Made by a program: the position numbers and the translations under genes. Under the pieces are notes generated by a model, which did not search any database, had not been told where the DNA came from, and saw only the letters and a list, made by a program, of their open reading frames with translations. From assembly GCA_017455785.1 (NCBI GenBank), contig JAFSYZ010000219.1, positions 1 through 7,447 of the forward strand: DNA of 7,447 nucleotides. The letters run 5' to 3'. Below are positions 1 through 5,888 of this stretch, piece after piece; positions within the stretch are counted from its first letter, which is position 1, and each line of letters opens with the position of its first letter. Source of the DNA: Candidatus Methanomethylophilaceae archaeon. GTDB lineage: Archaea; Thermoplasmatota; Thermoplasmata; Methanomassiliicoccales; Methanomethylophilaceae.

Positions 1-357
1 GATACGGATCCTGAGAAACTGAAGGGATTCGTCCTCAGGATGTTGGAAAAGGAAGGCATCGCCAAGGAAAGGATCGCAGCGATTTGCAGCATCGACCTGA
101 AGAAGGACGAGGAAGCGATCCTATCGTTCGCCAGATTCGTACGCTCACCTGCGATGTTCTATACCTCAGAACAATTGATGTCTCTGGAAGGAGAGTTCTC
201 AAAATCTGAATTTGTAAAATCGGTGACGACCGTAGATTGCGTCTGCGAACGCTCGGCGATGATACCTTACGGCGGAGAACTCATACTGAAGAAGACAGCC
301 GAGAACGGTATGACCTTGGCCATATGCAAGAGGAGATTGGATGTGAGATTCCCATGA
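1..357 (+). CDS. cbiG: Cobalamin biosynthesis protein CbiG, C-terminal part (5' end outside window)
   Basis: The visible 118 residues are the C-terminal domain of CbiG, the cobalt-precorrin-5A hydrolase that opens the ring lactone and releases the C20 fragment as acetaldehyde in the anaerobic cobalamin pathway. The frame is open from the first base and enters with D-T-D-P-E-K-L-K, which suits the stretch just after the usual G-C-R-K-G of this domain. Family features seen are S-I-D-L-K-K-D-E (about residues 30-37 of the fragment), a middle F-Y-T-S-E-Q-L, then S-E-F-V-K and V-C-E-R-S-A (81-86), a near-terminal L-I-L-K-K, and T-L-A-I-C just before the end. The TGA stop overlaps the ATG of the next gene as ATGA, which implies translational coupling in a cobalamin operon. 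The N-terminal domain and true start lie upstream and cannot be judged. The frame also has an ATG at 40, but that would begin inside the domain. Confidence 0.92.
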   Translation, partial: DTDPEKLKGFVLRMLEKEGIAKERIAAICSIDLKKDEEAILSFARFVRSPAMFYTSEQLMSLEGEFSKSEFVKSVTTVDCVCERSAMIPYGGELILKKTAENGMTLAICKRRLDVRFP

Positions 358-2333
358 GGTCGGTATTCATATTCTCAGGGACCACCGAAGGACGCAGACT
401 GTCCGAGGCCATAGCGAACAAGGGTATCGACGTCCATGTTAGGGTTGCAACCGAATACGGTGCGGAGGTCATGGACTTCTCCGACGGGATAGATGTCAAA
501 GTAGGGAGCTGCGGAGGTGTCGAAGGCATCGGCAATGTGATCAGGGAACTTGGATGCGACATGGTCATCGACGCGACACATCCCTATGCATTGAACATCA
601 CCGCTCACATCAAGGAAGCATGTGAGAACACCTCCGTCAGATACGTACGTCTGAAAAGATCCGAATCAGATGTGGATTACGACAGGATAGTCAGGGTCAG
701 AACAGTCGTTGAGGCGGTGGATTACCTGATAAACACCGAAGGTAACATCCTGGCATCCACCGGGTCCAATGACATCGCATCATACACCAGGATCCCGGAT
801 TACAAGGAAAGGGTCACCGCAAGGGTCCTCTCGACCAAGGAATCGATGGAGAAATGCATGAACTTCGGGTTCTCAGGCAAGAATCTTATTTGTGCACAGG
901 GCCCGTTCTCTGAAGAAACAAATTACGCTACACTGAAACAGATCGATGCAAGATATCTCGTGACCAAGGATTCCGGAACGGTGGGCGGTTACGAGGACAA
1001 GATCAGGGCGGCCAAGAGGGCCGGTGTCACTGTAATATTGGTCGAGAGACCGAAAGAGGAAGGGCTGTCATACGACGAGGTCATAGATATCATTGAGAAG
1101 GAATACGGAATAGAGGCGGAGAGGACCATGGACGAGAAGAGGACGATCAACATCATCGGCATCGGGATGGGCGGAGAGAGTGTTACTGTCTCCGCTAAGA
1201 AGAGGATAGATTCATCGGATGTGGTCATCGGGGCCAAGAGGATGGTAGAGACCATCGGTTTCAAGGGCGATGTGTTCGAGGAGTACAAGTCCGACCTGGT
1301 CATAGCATTCCTTGACAAGAATCCGCAATACAAGACAGCGTCCGTACTGATGTCAGGGGACATAGGGTTCTACAGCGGAGCGAAGAAACTGCTGGAGAAA
1401 ATAGACCGCTCCAAGTATGATGTAATAACAGAGCCAGGCATATCATCCGTCATCTACCTGTGCTCAAAATTGGAGACATCCTGGCAGGATGTGACGCTGA
1501 CAAGCTCACATGGTAAGGATTGCAACATCGTCGGGATCTGCCGTGTCAACCCGAAGGTGTTCACATTGCTCTCTGATGAAGAATCGGTGCACTCGATGGC
1601 GAGACTGTTCAAGGATTACGGCATGGACGTCACCATATCCATCGGAGAGGACTTCGGCTATCCCACTGAAAAGATAACCACCGGCTCTCCAGATGAGATA
1701 CTGGCACATTCATTCGGCAAACTGTGCGTCGGACTGATAATCAACAATTCACCGGTAAGATCCAACCCTATCAGCATCCCCGATGAGGAATTCATCAGGG
1801 GCGATGCACCGATGACTAAGAGCGAGGTCCGTGCACTATCCGTTGCCAAACTGAAGCTCACCGACAATTCTGTCATTTACGATATCGGAGCGGGAACAGG
1901 TTCAGTATCCATCGAGATGGCGCTGGTCGCTATCAACGGTATGGTTTATGCCATCGAGAAGGAGAAGGAAGCGGCCGATCTGATAGAACAGAACAAACTG
2001 AAGTTCAAGACCCCAAATGTTGAAGTGATAAGAGGCTGTGCCCCTGAGGCCATGGAAGGGCTTCCAGCACCCACTCATGCGTTCATCGGCGGATCATCAG
2101 GGAATCTGAAGGATATCGTGAAGGTTCTTCTCGATCTGAATCCGAAGATTAGGATCGTCATCAACTCCGTCACCATCGAGACATTGGAGGAGACCTCTCA
2201 AGTGATATCGCAATTCAATCTGGTAGAAGAGGAGATCACCTGTCTCAATGTATCGAAAGCAAGGAAACTGGGCAGGTATCATCTTATGACGGCCCAGAAT
2301 CCGGTGTACGTAGCCGTGATGAGAGGCGAATGA
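354..2333 (+). CDS. cbiJ-cbiE-cbiT: Fused CbiJ-CbiE-CbiT: cobalt-precorrin-6A reductase / C5-methyltransferase / C15-methyltransferase (decarboxylating)
   Basis: This 659-residue cytosolic protein carries three consecutive corrin-ring enzymes. Residues 1 to about 250 are CbiJ, the NAD(P)H-dependent reductase of cobalt-precorrin-6A: S-G-T-T-E-G-R (8-14), D-A-T-H-P-Y-A (73-79), S-T-G-S (135-138), T-K-D-S-G-T-V-G-G (204-212), and V-E-R-P before the linker. Residues about 264-470 are CbiE, a tetrapyrrole methylase: I-G-I-G-M-G-G near 268, S-G-D-I-G-F-Y-S (334-341), E-P-G-I-S-S (360-365) and S-S-H-G-K-D (384-389). Residues about 475-659 are CbiT, a class I SAM methyltransferase: I-P-D-E-E-F-I-R-G (475-483), the SAM-binding D-I-G-A-G-T-G (510-516) and F-I-G-G-S-S-G (577-583). 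Together they take cobalt-precorrin-6A to cobalt-precorrin-8. The ATG at 354 was chosen because CbiJ begins there and it overlaps the cbiG stop as ATGA. The open frame reaches back to 237, but those residues are not CbiJ-like. CbiE-CbiT fusions are known (CobL type); adding CbiJ is less usual. Confidence 0.93.
   Translation: MRSVFIFSGTTEGRRLSEAIANKGIDVHVRVATEYGAEVMDFSDGIDVKVGSCGGVEGIGNVIRELGCDMVIDATHPYALNITAHIKEACENTSVRYVRLKRSESDVDYDRIVRVRTVVEAVDYLINTEGNILASTGSNDIASYTRIPDYKERVTARVLSTKESMEKCMNFGFSGKNLICAQGPFSEETNYATLKQIDARYLVTKDSGTVGGYEDKIRAAKRAGVTVILVERPKEEGLSYDEVIDIIEKEYGIEAERTMDEKRTINIIGIGMGGESVTVSAKKRIDSSDVVIGAKRMVETIGFKGDVFEEYKSDLVIAFLDKNPQYKTASVLMSGDIGFYSGAKKLLEKIDRSKYDVITEPGISSVIYLCSKLETSWQDVTLTSSHGKDCNIVGICRVNPKVFTLLSDEESVHSMARLFKDYGMDVTISIGEDFGYPTEKITTGSPDEILAHSFGKLCVGLIINNSPVRSNPISIPDEEFIRGDAPMTKSEVRALSVAKLKLTDNSVIYDIGAGTGSVSIEMALVAINGMVYAIEKEKEAADLIEQNKLKFKTPNVEVIRGCAPEAMEGLPAPTHAFIGGSSGNLKDIVKVLLDLNPKIRIVINSVTIETLEETSQVISQFNLVEEEITCLNVSKARKLGRYHLMTAQNPVYVAVMRGE
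1118..1130 (+). promoter_or_regulatory. Possible internal ribosome binding site and start codon for a free CbiE-CbiT product
   Basis: Inside the fused gene, at the CbiJ/CbiE junction, GGAGAGG (1118-1124) lies 3 nt before an in-frame ATG (1128-1130, Met259). The residues that follow, M-D-E-K-R-T-I-N-I-I-G, look like a natural CbiE N-terminus. It may be a relic of the gene boundary before fusion, or a working second start. The spacing is short for a Shine-Dalgarno site, and purine-rich Glu/Arg codons could produce this match by chance. Confidence 0.3.
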
Positions 2334-2334
2334 T

Positions 2335-4098
2335 TCAGCTCAGACCATCGGAGTCATGGGACTGCATCTCATACATCTCGATGATCTCCTGTACGGTCGT
2401 ACACTGATCTGGACCCTTGTCGTCCCTCACCCTTCCAGTGAACCTCGGGAATCTTATTCCGATACCGGTGTCCTCCTTCAGCACACCAAGACCTGCAGTA
2501 TGATTGGGACTCAGGGTTATCTCTGCCGCCACCACCTCAAGGACTACCGCAGGCTGGAACCACACATCGGGCTGCATCTTGGCATCCAATGACTGCGGAA
2601 TCTCCGGTGATTTGTACATATCCAGAAGATTCGGAAGATTATCCAGGAAGGCATCATCGAATCCTGTTCCTAACTTACAGACGGTACCATACCTTCCGGT
2701 CTCCGGATCGTATGTTGCCATCAGCAGGGCACCGTATTTCCCGGCACGCTTGCCCATACCATAGAACGCTCCGACCACGGTGAGATCGAATGAATCTGTC
2801 AGACTCTCCTGATAATCCTTCTTGTACTTGATCCAAAGGAATCCTCTGGAACCAGCACGGTATATCGATGTATCAGCAATGGATTTTGCCATCACACCCT
2901 CACATCTCGCGTTGACAGCATCCTCGAAGAAATCCTCCGCTTCCTGTACGGAGTGAACGATCCTCATGGTTGACATCTGAACGTTATCGGAGATGTCGAA
3001 CCATTCCTTGATTGCCTCCCTCCTCTGAAGGTATGGCACATTTGTCATGTCCTTCCCGTCAACATACAGGATATCGAACATGAATATCCTTACAGGGATC
3101 TCCTTCACAGCATCGCTCATACCGTGCTTCCTTCTCCTGTGGGTGACCTCCTGGAACGATTGCATGTATCCGGTCTCGGAATCCACGGCGACGCATTCCC
3201 CTTCGATTATGGCCTCGGTGCCTTTGAAATGGGCTTTGACGGCCTCGGCTATATCGGGAAAGTTGGGTGTGAGATCCTCCAGCCTCCTGGAGTATATCTT
3301 AACGGAATCCTTACCTATGTGGACCTGCGCCCTTATCCCGTCGTACTTATACTCTATGGCACACTCTCCGCCCATCTTCTCCACTACTTCGGCTATTGAT
3401 GGAAGACGCTCTGCAAGCATCACTTTGACGGGATCGCCGACGGTCACCTTGATTTTGGAGATGCCTTCCATACCATCTGTAGCAAGGGTCTCAGCGACAA
3501 GACCCAGATCGCAGGTTACATTGAACGCCCTCTCGATCTCGGGCCTGCTCTCCTTGGTTGCGTAAGTGATGGCCAACGCATCAAGTATTGTCATTGTGGA
3601 GGCACCTACACGCATCCTTCCGGTCACTATGCGGCAGAGGTATCTCGCCTCCAAAGGTCCGGAATCATGGAGCAGACTTGCCAAATGCTTCATCTTACGG
3701 TCCTGTGAATCCTTCCCTTCCGCCGTCTCGATCAATGTCAATGATTTGATCACACGGTCCAACGTCAAAGGCTCGGAGAACAGTGTCATCTGCTTCTTCT
3801 TCGTGATCAACTGCTCCGCGACCTGTCCCGGATCACCGGTTTTCAGCCATAGTTCCTCCACAACCGCATCCGGCTTACCAGATGTCAGTGAGATCGCTTT
3901 CAGAACGAGCTTGTCCGCCATCCCTAGCTCCACACCGTAGAAATCCGGATGCAGCTTACCCTGGGACAGATAGATTATGGACCTCAGTTCCTTCGCAGGG
4001 CACCTGCTGAAGAATTCAGCCAGGATGTCAGTCATCTCCAAACGGGCACTGGTTGATTCCAATTTGTCGAAGGTGATTGCTATATCTGCGAAGTCCAT
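2335..4098 (-). CDS. lig: ATP-dependent DNA ligase, archaeal type
   Basis: This 587-residue enzyme seals nicks in duplex DNA through a lysyl-AMP intermediate and serves lagging-strand joining and repair. Residues 1 to about 230 form the N-terminal DNA-binding domain, with the conserved G-R-M-R-V-G (160-165). The nucleotidyltransferase core follows: motif I K-Y-D-G-I-R (251-256, with K251 the adenylated lysine), Y-S-R-R-L-E-D-L-T (269-277), E-G-E-C-V-A (299-304), motif III F-D-I-L-Y-V-D-G (341-348), motif IV E-G-V-M-A-K (400-405) and motif V W-I-K-Y-K (422-426). The C-terminal OB fold carries motif VI, R-F-P-R-F-T-G-R (549-556). All catalytic motifs are intact and the length is normal for archaeal ligases (about 560-600). 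The ATG at 4098 gives the expected N-terminus and lies 26 nt from a TATA-like box, with no Shine-Dalgarno sequence, so the mRNA is probably leaderless. It lies 44 nt downstream of the helicase gene on the same strand. Its stop is one base from the stop of the converging cobalamin gene. Confidence 0.96.
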   Translation of the reverse strand: MDFADIAITFDKLESTSARLEMTDILAEFFSRCPAKELRSIIYLSQGKLHPDFYGVELGMADKLVLKAISLTSGKPDAVVEELWLKTGDPGQVAEQLITKKKQMTLFSEPLTLDRVIKSLTLIETAEGKDSQDRKMKHLASLLHDSGPLEARYLCRIVTGRMRVGASTMTILDALAITYATKESRPEIERAFNVTCDLGLVAETLATDGMEGISKIKVTVGDPVKVMLAERLPSIAEVVEKMGGECAIEYKYDGIRAQVHIGKDSVKIYSRRLEDLTPNFPDIAEAVKAHFKGTEAIIEGECVAVDSETGYMQSFQEVTHRRRKHGMSDAVKEIPVRIFMFDILYVDGKDMTNVPYLQRREAIKEWFDISDNVQMSTMRIVHSVQEAEDFFEDAVNARCEGVMAKSIADTSIYRAGSRGFLWIKYKKDYQESLTDSFDLTVVGAFYGMGKRAGKYGALLMATYDPETGRYGTVCKLGTGFDDAFLDNLPNLLDMYKSPEIPQSLDAKMQPDVWFQPAVVLEVVAAEITLSPNHTAGLGVLKEDTGIGIRFPRFTGRVRDDKGPDQCTTVQEIIEMYEMQSHDSDGLS

Positions 4099-4120
4099 GG
4101 ACGTGAATGGATTCTTTCTG

Positions 4121-4128
4121 TTAATAAT
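4121..4128 (-). promoter_or_regulatory. TATA-like box of the DNA ligase gene
   Basis: Read on the minus strand, ATTATTAA is centred about 26 nt before the ligase ATG (4098), in an AT-rich 44-nt gap after the helicase stop. That distance puts the transcription start at or next to the ATG, which fits a leaderless message and explains the lack of a Shine-Dalgarno sequence. Read-through from the helicase gene is also possible. The call rests on composition and spacing only. Confidence 0.45.
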
Positions 4129-4142
4129 TCCTCTATTAGGGA

Positions 4143-5690
4143 TCAGAATTCACCGAGCTTCGTCTGCACGTTGTGTCTGTAACCGAAGTTGTTGCGCAAT
4201 GAGAAATCCAGTTTCTTGAGGTTGGAGATCATCTGTTCCTCCTTCCTCTTGCTGGAATTCTCGAACACCTCGTCCCTGGTCCCTTTGGCGACTAAGACGT
4301 AGACTTCTCCCATGTTCTTCCTTCCGGTACGTCCGCGCCTCTGGATGGTACGTATCTCCGAAGGCACCGGCTCGTAGAATATCACCATGTCCGTGCTCGT
4401 GACGTCCAATCCCTCCTCCCCTACCGAGGTGGATACGATCACGTTGTACTTCCCGCTGCGGAAGTCCTCGAGCATCGAGACCTGTTCCTTCTGTTTGAGT
4501 CCTCCTTTGGACTGTCCTATGAGTTTCGCCACCCTGACGTTCTCTATCTTGGAGAGCTTCTCCACCAGCATCTCGCAGGTCTCACGGTACTGACTGAACA
4601 CAATCACCCTTGTATCCGCACCTGAATTGATCTTGGAACTCACAAGACTCATAACACGGGATATCTTCGGATGCTCCACGTTCGTTCTGTTGAAAATCTC
4701 CCACAGCTGCTTGTACTCAGGCATGGCAACAATCTCCTTGGATGCCTTGCTCCCTTTCGACTGATTGGCCTCCTCTTCCACTTTCGCCATGTAGTTCCTT
4801 ACCGATGACATCCCTTGGGTCTCCGCCAATCCTATGGCATGCAGCAGCTTCATAGATGCCGATTGTGATACCAGGCCGCGGAATATGATCGATGTCTTCT
4901 CCCCTCTCGCCAGCCTCTTCTGCAATGAGCTCCCAACGGTCAGAAGATGCGTAGTGGATGCAGGCCAGTTCCTATCCATCAGACCTAGGTCGATCAATTC
5001 TTGAACATAGGGATTCATCATCTTCTTCAATAGATTGATGACATCCAGAAGATCCTGAGGCATCGTGACCTCCTTCCTTATCATGTAGATATCATGAACA
5101 TAGGGTGATACGTCCTCATCCTCATCGGTACGTACCTCTATCCTTCCGATGTCCAGATTGAAGACGACCTCCTTGATCTTCTCCATGTCATATCCGGGAG
5201 ATGCGGTCATACCTAAAGTGAGACCGCGGTGATAATGCACTGCGATGTTCACATACGCATAATTTCCGACCGCGCGATGGGCCTCATCGAACACGATGAG
5301 ACCGAAATCGGTTAAGGAATACCTCTCATTCTCAACATCGTTCTCCACCACCTGAGGTGTGCATATTATCATGTCGTTATCAGCGATAACGGATGCTCTC
5401 TTCTCGGGAGGCATGTTGCCGTTCATGGTGCCTATCCTCACATCCTGCAACCATCCCGAGAATGTTTCGAAATGCTGCTCCACCAACGGTTTGGTAGGCG
5501 CCAACATAAGCACCTTTTTTCCCTTTGACAGTACATCGGCTGCGACCATCAATGCTATCACGGTCTTACCAAGACCTGTAGGAAGTATCACCAATGTATT
5601 GTCCTTGAGACAACCCTCCGCTATCTTCACCTGATAGGCACGGCTCTCCACCGTGTCCGGTCTGATAAGAGGATGCGATATGTAGGTCAT
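4143..5690 (-). CDS. hef: Hef/FANCM-type SF2 DNA helicase without nuclease domain
   Basis: This 515-residue superfamily 2 ATPase corresponds to the helicase half of archaeal Hef, which remodels forked and branched DNA at stalled replication forks. Motifs, numbered from the ATG at 5690: R-A-Y-Q (17-20), Walker A P-T-G-L-G-K-T (37-43), T-K-P-L-V-E-Q (66-72), T-P-Q-V (111-114), D-E-A-H (135-138), T-A-S (162-164), I-V-F-S-Q-Y-R-E (363-370), T-S-V-G-E-E-G-L-D-V (421-430), Q-R-R-G-R-T-G-R (450-457) and A-K-G-T-R-D-E (468-474). Between the two RecA lobes (about 200-335) lies the Hef-type insert, with L-A-E-T-Q-G (288-293). Canonical euryarchaeal Hef (about 750 residues) adds an ERCC4/XPF nuclease and helix-hairpin-helix; this protein ends about 58 residues after motif VI and has neither. 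An in-frame GTG at 5705 would add five residues, but it lies only about 14 nt from the TATA box, so the ATG at 5690 is preferred. The ligase gene follows on the same strand. Confidence 0.93.
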   Translation of the reverse strand: MTYISHPLIRPDTVESRAYQVKIAEGCLKDNTLVILPTGLGKTVIALMVAADVLSKGKKVLMLAPTKPLVEQHFETFSGWLQDVRIGTMNGNMPPEKRASVIADNDMIICTPQVVENDVENERYSLTDFGLIVFDEAHRAVGNYAYVNIAVHYHRGLTLGMTASPGYDMEKIKEVVFNLDIGRIEVRTDEDEDVSPYVHDIYMIRKEVTMPQDLLDVINLLKKMMNPYVQELIDLGLMDRNWPASTTHLLTVGSSLQKRLARGEKTSIIFRGLVSQSASMKLLHAIGLAETQGMSSVRNYMAKVEEEANQSKGSKASKEIVAMPEYKQLWEIFNRTNVEHPKISRVMSLVSSKINSGADTRVIVFSQYRETCEMLVEKLSKIENVRVAKLIGQSKGGLKQKEQVSMLEDFRSGKYNVIVSTSVGEEGLDVTSTDMVIFYEPVPSEIRTIQRRGRTGRKNMGEVYVLVAKGTRDEVFENSSKRKEEQMISNLKKLDFSLRNNFGYRHNVQTKLGEF

Positions 5691-5715
5691 CTCATCCGAT
5701 TCCACGGTATAATCG

Positions 5716-5722
5716 TATATAA
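5716..5722 (-). promoter_or_regulatory. TATA box of the helicase gene
   Basis: On the minus strand the sequence reads CTTATATAC, with the TATA core at 5722-5716. Its centre is 29 nt before the ATG at 5690, so transcription should start about 2-3 nt before that codon and give a nearly leaderless message. The upstream GTG at 5705 would fall before the transcription start, so the box also helps decide the gene start. The flanking bases are pyrimidine-rich and do not show a good BRE. Confidence 0.55.
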
Positions 5723-5793
5723 GAAAAGCGGGGAGGTGTCCGAACGATCCGGACCTGCTTCCAGTTACGGATTTCGTATTATCATTGCTATTA

Positions 5794-5806
5794 AACGACT
5801 GTCGTT
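5794..5806. promoter_or_regulatory. Perfect 13-bp palindrome, possible operator
   Basis: AACGAC-T-GTCGTT is a perfect inverted repeat with one central base. It lies in the divergent intergenic region, about 70 bp upstream of the helicase TATA box and about 55 bp upstream of the trpB2 TATA box. Short dyads of this kind often bind homodimeric regulators. No known regulator is recognised, and a 6-bp arm can arise by chance. Confidence 0.3.
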
Positions 5807-5812
5807 GGTCTG

Positions 5813-5822
5813 AATACGTATT
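5813..5822. promoter_or_regulatory. Perfect 10-bp palindrome, possible operator
   Basis: AATACGTATT is its own reverse complement. It lies 7 bp after the AACGAC/GTCGTT dyad and just before the TGTACA box, upstream of the trpB2 promoter. It may belong to the same regulatory block. The evidence is symmetry and position only. Confidence 0.25.
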
Positions 5823-5825
5823 TAT

Positions 5826-5881
5826 TGTACATTTTTATACATTAATAGACCAATAAGTACATATACTCTCCTTTGAGTACA
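5826..5881 (+). promoter_or_regulatory. Phased TACA elements (one TGTACA, two AGTACA), putative operator of trpB2
   Basis: TACA occurs at 5828, 5838, 5858 and 5878, so the intervals are 10, 20 and 20 bp and all copies face the same side of the helix. The first sits in the palindrome TGTACA (5826-5831); the third and fourth sit in AGTACA (5856-5861 and 5876-5881). The third runs straight into the TATA box, and the fourth lies between that box and the start codon, where a bound repressor would block TBP or RNA polymerase. From the literature as I know it, the TrpY repressor of Methanothermobacter uses TGTACA-type TRP boxes and controls trpB2 there. That this is the same system is inference. Confidence 0.4.
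5860..5866 (+). promoter_or_regulatory. TATA box of trpB2
   Basis: CATATAC is centred at 5863, 26 nt before the trpB2 ATG at 5889, with A/purine-rich bases (AATAAG) just upstream that could serve as BRE. No Shine-Dalgarno sequence precedes the ATG, so the message is probably leaderless. A second TATA-like run, TTTTTATAC (about 5832-5840), would instead start transcription near 5863 with a short leader that also lacks a Shine-Dalgarno site. Confidence 0.55.
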
Positions 5882-5888
5882 CTCATTC

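Noticed and set aside
237..353. Upstream extension of the CbiJ-E-T frame to an earlier ATG at 237
   Set aside because: The extra 39 residues are out-of-frame cbiG sequence, Arg/Thr-rich and unlike CbiJ. The CbiJ N-terminus starts exactly at the ATG at 354, which overlaps the cbiG stop.
3047..3940. Two long plus-strand open frames (3047-3565 and 3566-3940) opposite the ligase gene
   Set aside because: They are antisense to a ligase with all catalytic motifs intact. Their translations are Ser/Pro/Leu-rich with no domain pattern, as expected from the mirror of a real gene.
4099..4142. Remnant of an XPF nuclease domain after the helicase stop
   Set aside because: The 44 nt are AT-rich and fit a promoter. 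No ERCC4 motif such as ERKxxxD is visible in any frame there or in the ligase N-terminus.
5727..5770. tRNA-like look of the GC-rich stretch before the helicase promoter
   Set aside because: There is no T-loop GGTTCGANTCC, no acceptor pairing and no anticodon arm. Only a short bulged stem can be formed.
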